From NCBI GenBank assembly GCA_944390675.1, contig CALXQR010000005.1, positions 62,001 to 126,000 on the forward strand: a DNA stretch of 64,000 nt, given 5' to 3'. The notes beneath the pieces are model-generated. The model saw nothing but the letters and a program-made list of their open reading frames with translations. It was not told the origin of the DNA and ran no database searches. A program made the translations under genes and the position numbers. Source of the stretch: an uncultured Burkholderiaceae bacterium. GTDB lineage: Bacteria > Pseudomonadota > Gammaproteobacteria > Burkholderiales > Burkholderiaceae_F. Positions 17,558 through 27,629 of this stretch are shown in pieces (the stretch's first letter is position 1; each line of letters starts with the position of its first letter).

Positions 17558-17802
17558 TAACAAAAGCCGGTGCCTCGCGACACCGGCTTTTGCTTGGACC
17601 AAAGAAGTCTTTAGGACTTGAACGTTAGTTGTTAAGGAGATACAAACAAACGCTCATTGAGCTGGGAGAGATCTATTCCAAACGCCAGTTTCCACCCCTT
17701 TTTGGCCCCCGTTGTTTGGAAGACAGCTCGAAACTTCTTACTTGATCCGTACTTTAGCGCACGAATCTTGCGTGAAGCTTACGATCAAGCAAAATGTTTG
17801 TA
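17558..17802 (-). ncRNA. Candidate Fur-controlled small RNA, about 245 nt
   Basis: The minus strand has a promoter with a Fur box over it (17809-17837) and a strong terminator at 17561-17593, with no protein gene in between. The only ATG frame is ten codons long and has no ribosome site. The transcript would start near 17802. It contains a small internal hairpin (AAGTCCTAAAGACTT, within 17599-17620). By analogy with RyhB, PrrF and NrrF, a Fur-repressed RNA would be made when iron is scarce and would lower iron-using proteins. This is inference from sequence signals only. Confidence 0.45.
17561..17593. terminator. Two-way terminator between the 35-codon gene and the facing RNA
   Basis: AAAAGCCGGTG at 17562-17572 pairs with 17581-17591 over 11 bases. 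T-runs follow on both strands, so it can end the small gene on plus and the candidate RNA on minus. Confidence 0.85.
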
Positions 17803-17808
17803 ATGTGT

Positions 17809-17837
17809 ATATTAATGATAATTATTCTCAATTGCAA
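17809..17837 (-). promoter_or_regulatory. Promoter with overlapping Fur box
   Basis: On the minus strand TTGCAA (17837-17832) and TAATAT (17814-17809) are 17 bases apart. The bases 17811-17829, ATTAATGATAATTATTCTC, match the 19-base Fur consensus GATAATGATAATCATTATC at 15 positions and cover the -10 box and spacer, which is ideal for repression by Fe-Fur. The box could also affect queA, which starts 125 bases away on the other strand. Confidence 0.6.
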
Positions 17838-17953
17838 GAGAAGTTTGTGATTTTTTGATATTTTTTTGTGGCGGGAGTGGTATAGGAAAGTTCCGAAAGC
17901 AATGATTTTGCGGTAAGATAGCGCTTCTTTTAACTTTTTTGGCCGGTAAAGCC

Positions 17954-19000
17954 ATGTCTGAACACGAATTACTTTTATCAGATTTCGATTTTGATCTGCC
18001 CGCCGATCGTATCGCGCAATTTCCCTTGGCAGATCGTTCCGCGAGCCGCCTTTTGCATGTCCTGCCTGATCGTCTGGAGGATTGGCATTTCAGAGATATC
18101 GTCAATTTGCTGCGTCCCGATGATCTTTTGGTGATGAATAACACCAAAGTGATCAAAGCGCGTTTGCTCGGCAAAAAGGAGACGGGCGGAGCTGTTGAGG
18201 TTTTAATCGAACGCATTACGGGTGAAAACACCGCAATTGCCATGGCTCGCGCCAGCAAGAGCCCGAAGGCGGGAACGTTTTTGATTTTTGAAGCAGAAAA
18301 TCGCCAGGAAAAAGTGGAAGTGACTGGACGCGAAGGTGAATTTTTCGCCTTGCGCTTTGAACATCCGGTATTGGAAGTGCTCGACTTTTTCGGCAAAGTT
18401 CCGCTTCCGCCTTATATTGAACACGCCGCCGACAAAAGCGATGAAAAGCGTTATCAAACGGTTTATGCGAAAACACCCGGTGCGGTGGCCGCTCCCACGG
18501 CAGGTCTTCATTTCACCGAAGAAATCATCGATGCACTGAAGAAAAAAGGCGTTGAAATTGAATTTGTTACGCTGCACGTCGGTGCTGGCACATTCCAACC
18601 CGTGCGCGTGGAAAAACTTTCCGAGCATGTCATGCATTCGGAGTGGTACACCATCAGCGAACAAACCGCCCGCGCGGTCAATGAAGCAAAAAAAGCAGGG
18701 CGTCGTGTGGTTTCGGTAGGCACAACCAGTTTGCGCGCGCTCGAAAGCGCTGCGGTGGAAAAGGGACGGATTCAGCCCGGCGCGCGTGATACGCGCTTAT
18801 TTATCAAACCTGGCTACGAATTTAAAATCATTGATGCGTTGATCACCAACTTCCATTTGCCTAAATCCACACTATTGATGTTGGTGTCGGCTTTGGCTGG
18901 CAAGGAACGCATCGATACGGCGTATCAGCATGCTATTAAGGAAAACTATCGCTTCTTCAGCTACGGAGATGCGATGCTGCTTGAGAAAAAACCGGAGTAA
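17954..19000 (+). CDS. queA: tRNA preQ1(34) S-adenosylmethionine ribosyltransferase-isomerase
   Basis: QueA moves the ribosyl part of SAM onto preQ1 in tRNA to form epoxyqueuosine. The start is the ATG at 17954, giving [16 protein letters not shown]; an upstream TTG at 17939 adds five residues without reason. The 348-residue protein has PTAGLHFT near 182-189, [10 protein letters not shown] near 203-212 and [12 protein letters not shown] near 254-265, all family hallmarks. tgt follows three bases after the stop, and queH, the next step, is at 30 kb. Confidence 0.96.
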   Translation: MSEHELLLSDFDFDLPADRIAQFPLADRSASRLLHVLPDRLEDWHFRDIVNLLRPDDLLVMNNTKVIKARLLGKKETGGAVEVLIERITGENTAIAMARASKSPKAGTFLIFEAENRQEKVEVTGREGEFFALRFEHPVLEVLDFFGKVPLPPYIEHAADKSDEKRYQTVYAKTPGAVAAPTAGLHFTEEIIDALKKKGVEIEFVTLHVGAGTFQPVRVEKLSEHVMHSEWYTISEQTARAVNEAKKAGRRVVSVGTTSLRALESAAVEKGRIQPGARDTRLFIKPGYEFKIIDALITNFHLPKSTLLMLVSALAGKERIDTAYQHAIKENYRFFSYGDAMLLEKKPE

Positions 19001-20137
<1,137 letters not shown>

Positions 20138-20173
20138 AGGGGTTAAACGAGTATAAAACGAGCTAAACCCCCG

Positions 20174-20217
20174 TATAATTAGAAAACTTTCTTGTCCGAG
20201 AGACACTCGGACGCTTT
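20174..20217 (+). promoter_or_regulatory. yajC promoter with leader hairpin
   Basis: A perfect TATAAT at 20174-20179 is followed about 15 bases later by the hairpin GTCCGAG-AGACA-CTCGGAC (20194-20212) and five T. The hairpin could be the tgt terminator, or an attenuator of a transcript starting near 20186. Confidence 0.5.
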
Positions 20218-20231
20218 TTATGGAGTAACAC

Positions 20232-20573
20232 ATGTTTTTTATTTCTGACGCGTTTGCACAAACGGCCGCCGCTGGCGACACCGCCGGTCTTTTGACCAGC
20301 CTGTTGCCGATGATTTTGATTTTTGTTGCCTTCTGGTTCTTCTTGATCCGCCCGCAGCAAAAGCGCCAAAAAGAACACGCCAAAATGGTTGATGCGCTCA
20401 CGAAGGGCGACGAAGTGTTGACCGCTGGCGGCATCGCTGGCCGTATCGTGGAAGTGCGTGATGACTACATCGTTGTGCAGATCGCTTCGGTTAAGGAAGA
20501 GCCCGTGACGTTGACGATGCAGCGTATCGCTATTCAAACGGTTTTGCCCAAGGGCACGATCAAGACCTTCTAA
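20232..20573 (+). CDS. yajC: Preprotein translocase subunit YajC
   Basis: YajC is a small inner-membrane partner of SecDF. The 113-residue protein has one membrane helix near 26-42, followed by the family motif FFLIRPQQKRQKEHAKMV and a cytoplasmic domain with GDEVLTAGGIAGRI. It sits between tgt and secD as in most proteobacteria. A terminator hairpin after it (20584-20610) would lower but not exclude read-through into secD. Confidence 0.95.
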   Translation: MFFISDAFAQTAAAGDTAGLLTSLLPMILIFVAFWFFLIRPQQKRQKEHAKMVDALTKGDEVLTAGGIAGRIVEVRDDYIVVQIASVKEEPVTLTMQRIAIQTVLPKGTIKTF

Positions 20574-20583
20574 TATTGACGAC

Positions 20584-20611
20584 TCCCAAGATCATCCGGT
20601 CTTGGGTTTTT
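20584..20611 (+). terminator. Terminator between yajC and secD
   Basis: CCCAAGA at 20585-20591 pairs with TCTTGGG at 20600-20606, followed by five T and a C. Confidence 0.7.
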
Positions 20612-20713
20612 CGTTGGGCCGCCTTGCCTGTTTGATTGGTGCAGGGCGGTACCGCTAAAGAGAGCGAGCCCAGCCTGTCGTTCTCTTTTTCAGTTTATTC
20701 TGGGGAATAAAAC

Positions 20714-22588
20714 GTGAACCGTTATCCATTATGGAAATACATCGTCATTCTGGTCGCGCTTGTGATCGGGATGATCTACACGACGCCGAATTTCTTCGGA
20801 GAATCGCCCGCCGTGCAGGTCTCCAGTCAAAAAGCGACAATCAGAGTCGATGAACATGTCTATGAGCGTGTGCAAAATGCTTTGATGCGGGCCAACATCA
20901 CTCCCGAAGGGATGTTCTTTGAGCAAGGGGCTCAACAGTCAACGATCCGCGTGCGTTTTGAACCGACTCAGGCGGAATTGCAGCTCCAAGCCAAAGAAGT
21001 GATTGAACGTGAGCTCAATCCCGATCCGAGCGATCCGACCTTTGTGGTGGCGCTCAACCTTGTGCCCAACACGCCGCAATGGCTGCTTAATCTGCATGCC
21101 CTGCCGATGTACTTAGGTTTGGACTTGCGCGGCGGCGTGCACTTCTTGTTGGAAGTGGATATGGATGCCGCTATCGATAAGCGTGCCGATGCTATCGCAA
21201 GCGACCTGCGTTCTCAGTTCAGAGAAGAACGCATTCGCCATGCCGGCATCACTCGCAGCGGCACCTCTCTTGAAATTGCTTTCCGTACGGAAGAAGAACG
21301 CGCCAAGGCTCGCGATCTTTTGCGCAACACGCACAATGATCTGTCTCTTGACGATCGCGATGACGGTCAAATGTACCGCTTAGTGGCCACAATGACCGAT
21401 GCTTCTTTGCGTGAAGTGCGCGATTACGCGTTAAAACAAAATATTTCAACGCTTCACAACCGTATTAACGAATTGGGTGTGGCTGAACCCGTGATCGCTC
21501 AGCAAGGTGCCAATCGTATCGTTGTTCAGCTGCCGGGTGTTCAGGATACGGCCAAAGCTAAGGAAATTTTGGGCCGTACGGCCACTCTTGAAATCCGTCT
21601 GGTTGACGATTCGCCTGAAGCGTATGCGCAGCTCAGCCAAGGTACGGTTCCGTTCGGTGACGAACGTTATTTGGATCGCGCCGGTGTGCCGATTTTGGTT
21701 AAACGCCAGGTGGTTCTTACTGGTGACAACTTAAATGACGCTCAGCCTGGGTTCGATCAGCAAACTCAGGAACCCACGGTGAATTTGACGCTTGATAGCC
21801 GCGGTGCCCGCATTTTCCAAGATGTGACGCGTGAAAACGTGGGCAAGCGCATGGCCATTATCCTTTTTGAAAAGGGTAAAGGTGAAGTGGTGACCGCGCC
21901 TGTGATTCGTCAAGAAATCGGCGGCGGCCGAGTGCAGATTTCCGGCCGCATGACGGCAACGGAAGCAACTGACACGGCTTTGCTGCTTCGCGCAGGTTCT
22001 TTGGCCGCTCCGATGGAAATCATCGAAGAACGCTTGGTCGGCCCGAGTTTAGGTGCCGCCAACATTGAAGCCGGCTTCCGCTCAACGGTCTATGGCTTTG
22101 CGGTCGTCTCGATCTTCATGATTTTGTACTATCAGGTCTTTGGCGCAGTTTCTGTGTTTGCACTGAGCTGCAACGTGATGCTCTTGGTTGCGTTGCTTTC
22201 TATGCTTCAGGCAACGCTGACCTTGCCGGGTATTGCCGCTATCGCGTTGACGCTCGGTATGGCAGTGGACGCCAACGTGCTTATTAACGAACGTGTTCGT
22301 GAAGAGTTGCGCGAAGGACGTTCGCCTCAGCAGGCAATCAGTGAAGGTTTTGACAGAGCTTTTGCCACGATTTTGGACTCTAACGTGACGAGTTTGATTG
22401 CCGGTATCGCGCTGTTGATTTTTGGCTCCGGTCCCGTCAGAGGGTTCGCCGTTGTGCACTGTTTGGGTATTCTGACCTCAATTTTCACCTCTGTGGTGGT
22501 CAGCCGCTCGGTGATTAATTTGATCTATGGCCGTCAGAAGAAGCTCAAAAAACTGCACGTTGGTCAAATTTGGAAGCCTACGGAATAG
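20714..22588 (+). CDS. secD: Protein translocase subunit SecD
   Basis: SecD, with SecF, pulls exported proteins through the membrane using the proton gradient. The 624-residue protein starts at a GTG preceded by GGGGAA. It has an N-terminal helix near 8-25, a large periplasmic P1 domain containing LGLDLRGGVHFLLEVD (about 134-149), and five C-terminal helices of the RND fold with AIALTLGMAVDANVLINER. Length and order are normal. secF follows 13 bases later. Confidence 0.97.
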   Translation: MNRYPLWKYIVILVALVIGMIYTTPNFFGESPAVQVSSQKATIRVDEHVYERVQNALMRANITPEGMFFEQGAQQSTIRVRFEPTQAELQLQAKEVIERELNPDPSDPTFVVALNLVPNTPQWLLNLHALPMYLGLDLRGGVHFLLEVDMDAAIDKRADAIASDLRSQFREERIRHAGITRSGTSLEIAFRTEEERAKARDLLRNTHNDLSLDDRDDGQMYRLVATMTDASLREVRDYALKQNISTLHNRINELGVAEPVIAQQGANRIVVQLPGVQDTAKAKEILGRTATLEIRLVDDSPEAYAQLSQGTVPFGDERYLDRAGVPILVKRQVVLTGDNLNDAQPGFDQQTQEPTVNLTLDSRGARIFQDVTRENVGKRMAIILFEKGKGEVVTAPVIRQEIGGGRVQISGRMTATEATDTALLLRAGSLAAPMEIIEERLVGPSLGAANIEAGFRSTVYGFAVVSIFMILYYQVFGAVSVFALSCNVMLLVALLSMLQATLTLPGIAAIALTLGMAVDANVLINERVREELREGRSPQQAISEGFDRAFATILDSNVTSLIAGIALLIFGSGPVRGFAVVHCLGILTSIFTSVVVSRSVINLIYGRQKKLKKLHVGQIWKPTE

Positions 22589-22601
22589 GGGAGTGTGAAG
22601 T

Positions 22602-23537
22602 ATGGAGTTTTTTAGAATTCGGCGCACGATCCATTTCATGCGCTTTGACAAGATCTTCAATACGATCTCGTTTGTTTCGTTTTTAATTGCGGTTTTCCTG
22701 CTTTGCACCCGCGGTTTGGCTTTCTCGATCGAATTCACGGGCGGCACGGTGATGGAAGTCACCTACCCGCAGGCCGCTCCGACTGAGCAGATTCGTGAGC
22801 AAATCAAGACTTCTTTAGGAGTGGAAGCCGCAGTGCAAAACTTCGGCACCGCTCGCGATGTCATGATTCGTTTGCCGATCGTTGAGGGTGAAAGCTCCGG
22901 CGAACAAGCCAAAGAAGTGATGGCCGTTTTGAATACGACTGAACCCGGCGCCAAGATGACCCGTGTGGAATTCGTTGGACCGCAAGTCGGCGAAGAATTG
23001 GCCACCGATGGTTTGACCGCCTTGATTTTGGTGATTATCGGCATCGTGACTTACTTGGCATTCCGCTTTGAATGGAAGTTCTCAGTGGCCGCCATTATCG
23101 CTAACCTTCACGACGTCATCCTGGTGCTTGGCGTGTTCTCATTTTTCCAATGGGAATTCTCGCTGCCGGTGTTGGCCGCGTTGCTTGCCGTGTTGGGTTA
23201 CTCGGTTAACGAATCCGTGATTATTTTTGACCGCGTTCGTGAGCACTTTAAGAAGATGCGCCGCACCGATACGGTTGAGGTGATTGATTCGGCTATTACG
23301 GCGACGATGTCCCGTACCGTGATCACTCACTCTTCGACCTTGGCAATGACTTTGGCGATGTTCTTCTTCGGTGGTCCCGCCTTGCACTATTTTGCATTGG
23401 CTCTGACAATCGGTATCTGCTTGGGTGTGTATTCATCCGTGTTCGTGGCTGCCGCTATCGCCATGTATTTGGGTGTCAAGCGTGAAGACTTGGTCAAGCC
23501 CGTGAAAAAGGATCAGGTTCAGGAAATGGTCCCTTAA
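22602..23537 (+). CDS. secF: Protein translocase subunit SecF
   Basis: The 311-residue protein has the six-helix RND half-unit that pairs with SecD. Motifs seen are FSIEFTGGTVMEV (about 44-56), GPQVGEEL and GYSVNESVIIFDRVRE. It is the last gene of the yajC-secD-secF unit and ends at a strong palindromic terminator. Confidence 0.97.
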   Translation: MEFFRIRRTIHFMRFDKIFNTISFVSFLIAVFLLCTRGLAFSIEFTGGTVMEVTYPQAAPTEQIREQIKTSLGVEAAVQNFGTARDVMIRLPIVEGESSGEQAKEVMAVLNTTEPGAKMTRVEFVGPQVGEELATDGLTALILVIIGIVTYLAFRFEWKFSVAAIIANLHDVILVLGVFSFFQWEFSLPVLAALLAVLGYSVNESVIIFDRVREHFKKMRRTDTVEVIDSAITATMSRTVITHSSTLAMTLAMFFFGGPALHYFALALTIGICLGVYSSVFVAAAIAMYLGVKREDLVKPVKKDQVQEMVP

Positions 23538-23556
23538 CCTTGAAACCGACAGACAG

Positions 23557-23587
23557 CAAAAACGGCGCCGCGGCGCCGTTTTTGTTT
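23557..23587. terminator. Two-way terminator after secF
   Basis: The sequence AAAAACGGCGCCG and its mirror CGGCGCCGTTTTT form a perfect palindromic hairpin that works on both strands, ending secF and the converging binding-protein gene. Confidence 0.85.
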
Positions 23588-23600
23588 GGATTAAAGAGAA

Positions 23601-24386
23601 CTAGACCCCGTATTTTTCATCCAATGCCTTCAATTCGCCGCGAAGGTCCATCAGATTCCAGAGATAGTTCATCACGCGGGTGTAATCCGGGTCATCGGTC
23701 GGCATCCAGAAGCCCATGTAATTAACAGGCGTCAAGGGGTTGTCGAGGAATTGTGCGTGAAGCTGCGGGTATTTCTTTGCGTAAAGCTTCGCTTCCGCAT
23801 TTTCCGTGATCATCAAGTCACCCTTGCCTTCTGCGATCAAACCGGGGATTTCGTAGTTCTTTTCGTGCGTGAGAATCTTTGCCTTGGTTAAATTTTGTAG
23901 CACGAACTGTTCATTGGTGCCACCCGGGTTCTTAATCACGGTAACGCTCGGGGCGTTGAGCTTATCCAAAGACGTGAGCTTATCTTTGTTCTTCTTATGG
24001 ATCAAGGCCACTTTGCCGAAGGGTGCGTAGGCGGGTAAGAAGTCACCGGTAACGACGCGGGCAGGCGAACGCGTAATGCCGCCAACCGCGACGTCAAACT
24101 TGTTATCGGCCATATCTTTGGCAAGATTGGACCAGCTCGAATGCACGAACTCAACCTTCCAGCCGTAGACATCGGCCATTTTTTGCACGAGTTCGATGTC
24201 ATGGCCCACAAACTTCCCATCCTCTTTCATCGAAAACGGACGGTAGTCACCCGGCGTTCCGACACGGAGAACCTTCTTCTCCATGATGTTGTCCAAACGG
24301 TCGCCGGCGCTAGCGGGAGTCACAGCACCGAGTGCCAAGGCACTCAAAAGCGATAAGGTCAAAAGAGAACGAGAAAGATTTTTCAT
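23601..24386 (-). CDS. Periplasmic solute-binding-fold protein, cyclohexadienyl dehydratase (PheC)-like
   Basis: The 261-residue protein has a Sec signal peptide (1-27, PASA) and the SBP_bac_3 fold. Its motifs follow the periplasmic enzyme PheC closely rather than a transporter subunit: RVGTPGDYRPFS (41-52), SWSNLAKDMADNKFDVAVGGIT, NPGGTNEQF (153-161) and LMITENAEA (191-199). PheC is a binding protein that became an enzyme turning prephenate or arogenate into phenylpyruvate or phenylalanine; its key Glu appears to match E198. No ABC permease or ATPase lies next to it, which supports an enzyme role. It could still be an orphan binding protein. Confidence 0.75.
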   Translation of the reverse strand: MKNLSRSLLTLSLLSALALGAVTPASAGDRLDNIMEKKVLRVGTPGDYRPFSMKEDGKFVGHDIELVQKMADVYGWKVEFVHSSWSNLAKDMADNKFDVAVGGITRSPARVVTGDFLPAYAPFGKVALIHKKNKDKLTSLDKLNAPSVTVIKNPGGTNEQFVLQNLTKAKILTHEKNYEIPGLIAEGKGDLMITENAEAKLYAKKYPQLHAQFLDNPLTPVNYMGFWMPTDDPDYTRVMNYLWNLMDLRGELKALDEKYGV

Positions 24387-24522
24387 AAATAGTCCTTTTT
24401 AGTTGAAAGAAGGAAAACTCAGTTTATTCTAGATTTTTGATATTTGATTGCCGAGAACTTTCTTTCTGTTTTTTAGATTGAGCGGCTTAAGGATTTACCC
24501 GAGTTTTTAGGCAAAAGACATT

Positions 24523-24547
24523 AAAAAGCCCGCGTGGGCGGGCTTGA
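24523..24547 (-). terminator. Terminator after the DUF3482 GTPase gene
   Basis: AAGCCCGC and GCGGGCTT flank a short loop and are followed by T-rich sequence on the minus strand. Confidence 0.75.
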
Positions 24548-24566
24548 GGTTCTGGAAACGCAGCCT

Positions 24567-26018
24567 TTAGGGCATGCGTTTGTAGAGGTCGTAAAGGACA
24601 CCACGGATAACCGTGTCTGTTGTTTGCTTACTTAAAGCTTCAATGGCATCGGGTTCTGTGAGAGCAGTTGTATCGTATTCTTTGGGTAATTTTTTCATTT
24701 GGCCAATAACGACATCCTTCCAAAAGGCAGGTGCTTCACTTTCTTCCCAAAACCCGCGGCCGCGTCCAAAGTGCGCCACTGCGAGATAAAGCAATACCGC
24801 TTCTAAAAGGAAATTCTGCAAAGCAATTTTGCTCCAGGAGACACGAGTGCCGTGAACGCCTTTGACTTGGTTATAAGCAAGCGCGGCACCTGCGCCGCCA
24901 ATTGCGCCGATCACCGTGCCAAGCAAAGTGCCCAGACCTGCGCTCAGGCCGCCAGTGCTGAGGTCGGCGGCAAGCCCCGTTGCGGCTCCCGCGCCCACCG
25001 CGCCCATAATGGCTGCGCCTTTGGGGTTAGCGGCCGTGTTGACGGTCCAGTCGGTTTTTAAGCGTCTTAAAATTTCGCGTTTCACGCCCGAGCCTTCAAG
25101 CTGATGGGCGTCAATGAGCCTTTGTGTTAATGCGCAAAGGCTGTCTGCTGCACGCGCAGCCAGAGCGTTTTTTGCGTCTTCGATCGGGCCGCTTTGCAGT
25201 TTCACTACGCCCAATCGACGTCCCCAATCTTTGACTTGTTCGGTGAGAGAATAGTTGGAGAGTTCTTCATGATCGACAGCGAGCTGCGTCATGTAGTTGG
25301 CGATAGCCTCCACGGAAGTCGCGTACACCGCTCTTCTTTGTCGGCTCCAGGCTTCGCGAAGCGCCTCAAACGTTACCTTTTGTTCGTCGGTGAGAACGTT
25401 GCCGATTGCGTCAAAAAGTGCAAACTCTTGCACCCAGCAGCGCGCAAACGCATCCATCGGTAAAACCGTCTTAACGAGCGGGTACTGAGCCATGTAGTCG
25501 GTCCAGCGCTTCAGTTCTGCCTCTTCGACCTCTGTTTCCCGAGGTTTGCCCATTTGGTTGAGCAGCACGATGACCGGTTTGCCGATCCAGGAAAGAATCT
25601 GCATTTCGGCAGCAATGTATGTGCAGGCTTTGGGAGACTCACTCGCGTTGACTAAATAGAGAACGACGCTGCTAGTGTCTTTGACGTGCTTGAGCGCGCG
25701 CTGATTGAGCCACAACGCTTTATTGGACATGCGGTCCCAGACTTCGGACAAGAACCAACCGAGCGGATTGGCTCTGCCTTCCAAGCGTTTGGCAAGCCTC
25801 ACACTGTCACCGAACCCCGGCGTATCCCAAAGAACAAGTTCCGAGCAGCCGTCGCTGGCGCGGATCAAGACGTAATCATCATTGGTTTCGGTCACGTGGG
25901 GACGGTCGGCCACCTCACCGATGTCCCGTCCCAAGAGCGTGCGGGCGAGCGTCGTTTTGCCGATGTTGGTGTGAGAAACCAAACTCAAATTAATACGCAT
26001 GAGCTGTTGATCAGACAT
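24567..26018 (-). CDS. DUF3482-domain GTPase
   Basis: The 483-residue protein has an N-terminal GTPase domain of the 50S-binding type: the P-loop SHTNIGKTTL near 15-24 (with Ser at the usual first Gly), the G3 motif WDTPGFGDS, and a NQMGK stretch as G4. A glycine-rich hydrophobic region near 325-370 (GAVGAGAATGLAADL) may insert in a membrane. The start is the ATG at 26018, placed after AGGA; a TTG two codons before is less likely. The gene follows the DUF2868 gene by nine bases. The pair is widespread in Beta- and Gammaproteobacteria and its role is unknown. Confidence 0.85.
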   Translation of the reverse strand: MSDQQLMRINLSLVSHTNIGKTTLARTLLGRDIGEVADRPHVTETNDDYVLIRASDGCSELVLWDTPGFGDSVRLAKRLEGRANPLGWFLSEVWDRMSNKALWLNQRALKHVKDTSSVVLYLVNASESPKACTYIAAEMQILSWIGKPVIVLLNQMGKPRETEVEEAELKRWTDYMAQYPLVKTVLPMDAFARCWVQEFALFDAIGNVLTDEQKVTFEALREAWSRQRRAVYATSVEAIANYMTQLAVDHEELSNYSLTEQVKDWGRRLGVVKLQSGPIEDAKNALAARAADSLCALTQRLIDAHQLEGSGVKREILRRLKTDWTVNTAANPKGAAIMGAVGAGAATGLAADLSTGGLSAGLGTLLGTVIGAIGGAGAALAYNQVKGVHGTRVSWSKIALQNFLLEAVLLYLAVAHFGRGRGFWEESEAPAFWKDVVIGQMKKLPKEYDTTALTEPDAIEALSKQTTDTVIRGVLYDLYKRMP

Positions 26019-26027
26019 ATTCAAATC

Positions 26028-27479
26028 CTACTGTGCTTGCCCGGTGGCAAGTCTTAATTCGTCACAGGTTTGCTGGTCGGGGCGAACGCCGCTGTGATAG
26101 AAAACAGCCGGCACGCCGACAGCCTCGCAAAACGAGCGCCAAAGCTCTTTTCGGCTCTCTGTTCGGTCTCCGAAATCCCCGAAGCGCGACATATACGAAG
26201 ACATGTCAATAAGCACCGCCAATGGTCTCGTGTCAAATTTTGCTTTTAATTGCCGCAGCGCCTCACCCTGCACTTCCTGCTCCGGGGTCGTGGTAGCGTT
26301 CATCAAAATCCAGATTTGTTTTGACTTGCCCTGGGCATCCATTGTGAGCGGCAGTTCATCGGATTCCGGATTCCAGTGATGGGTTTTGACTTCCGAGAGG
26401 TTAAAGCCGAGCTCTTCGGCAAACCGATAAACGCTCTCGATATTTTTGGGATTATCGGTTTGATCGGAGACGAGAAGATCCAAAGACATCTCTTCAGAAC
26501 GCCACGTTCTCAAGATGTCGTTGAAGTACCGGTCGGAAAGATCAAGCGGGAAATCCCGCGCGAGCTTGCTAATTTGAAACGTATGTTTTAGCGCAAGCAG
26601 CAAGCGGGGAACGGCCACAAAAATGAGCAACATGAAAATCATGCGCAAAATCCATAAGCTTGCAGAAACGTCCACGGAATTGACTGCCAAGCGGTCAAAA
26701 CGCATGTTTGCGACATCCAGAATATTAGGCATGGGGCCTAAAAAGCTTGTGAAGACGCCGTAGGTGAGCGCAATGATTTGATAAACGATCTCGGGGCTGC
26801 TCGCAAACCAGGTGCTTTCCCAGCCAACGGTATAAGCGGTGCCCACGCCGCGAAGCAAAACACTGCAGATCATGCCTGCGATAAATGCAAAAGCGGCTAG
26901 ATGGAATGCGCGAGCGACAAAATGCATGACAAAGGGTTCAATCAACGATCTGATTGACTTTGCGATGCGGCGTTGTTTGGTGGTCAGCGTTTTGGCCAAA
27001 ATGCCCAAAATGGTGCGCATGCCCAGAAAGTCTCTGTAGGGGCGATGTCTGAGCCCGGAGATAAAGAGCATGATATAAACCAAAATGTTCCAGAGCAAAA
27101 CGCCGAAAAAGGGCAGTGAGAGCAAATTAATGCGCGAATGCTCAGAGGCGAGTTGGTCGGTGAGCAGACCGCAGACAAAAGCCAACGCGATCAGAGCGGC
27201 ATTGATCCAGGCCGGAGGCGTAAAGCGCAAGGCGATGGGTTTAACGGTCGGATTTTTAGCGATGATCATTTTTTCGGCGATTCTTGCTCTGGCAAGCAAA
27301 AAAGCCGACGTGCTCGCATCTTCACCGACAGCAAGAGCCGCCTGACGCGTCGCACGATTGGCGTCACTGCTTTCCCAGCTCAGTGTCGGTGTTTGCTCAA
27401 GCAATTTCACCTGGGTAATCGTTTCCGCATCTTTGAGCGAGAAACGACCCCGTTTGATATTTGTATAAGCCTCACTCAT
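26028..27479 (-). CDS. DUF2868-domain membrane protein
   Basis: The 483-residue protein has about four membrane helices in the first 270 residues (around 106-125, 128-147, 188-212, 260-285) and a soluble C-terminal half. It matches the DUF2868 family that is nearly always beside a DUF3482 GTPase, as here. It is probably the membrane anchor or target of that GTPase. Its upstream region holds a repeated 11-base motif (27505-27515 and 27559-27569). No function is known to me. Confidence 0.8.
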   Translation of the reverse strand: MSEAYTNIKRGRFSLKDAETITQVKLLEQTPTLSWESSDANRATRQAALAVGEDASTSAFLLARARIAEKMIIAKNPTVKPIALRFTPPAWINAALIALAFVCGLLTDQLASEHSRINLLSLPFFGVLLWNILVYIMLFISGLRHRPYRDFLGMRTILGILAKTLTTKQRRIAKSIRSLIEPFVMHFVARAFHLAAFAFIAGMICSVLLRGVGTAYTVGWESTWFASSPEIVYQIIALTYGVFTSFLGPMPNILDVANMRFDRLAVNSVDVSASLWILRMIFMLLIFVAVPRLLLALKHTFQISKLARDFPLDLSDRYFNDILRTWRSEEMSLDLLVSDQTDNPKNIESVYRFAEELGFNLSEVKTHHWNPESDELPLTMDAQGKSKQIWILMNATTTPEQEVQGEALRQLKAKFDTRPLAVLIDMSSYMSRFGDFGDRTESRKELWRSFCEAVGVPAVFYHSGVRPDQQTCDELRLATGQAQ

Positions 27480-27504
27480 GAATCTATTAAATCCGATCGT
27501 AGAT

Positions 27505-27575
27505 CACTACAGTTTGTTTGCGCAGATTTCTGAAAATTACGGCACTTAGCGTGTGAAACACTACAGTTTTCAGAA
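27505..27575. repeat. Direct repeat and hairpin upstream of the DUF2868 gene
   Basis: CACTACAGTTT occurs at 27505-27515 and again at 27559-27569, 54 bases apart. TTCTGAAAA (27528-27536) and TTTTCAGAA (27567-27575) form an inverted repeat across the second copy. It may be an operator for the gene starting at 27479. Confidence 0.4.
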
Positions 27576-27629
27576 CTCAATAATGATACACGATACAAAG
27601 AGCTGAAACGACCGTGAAAAAACGTATTT

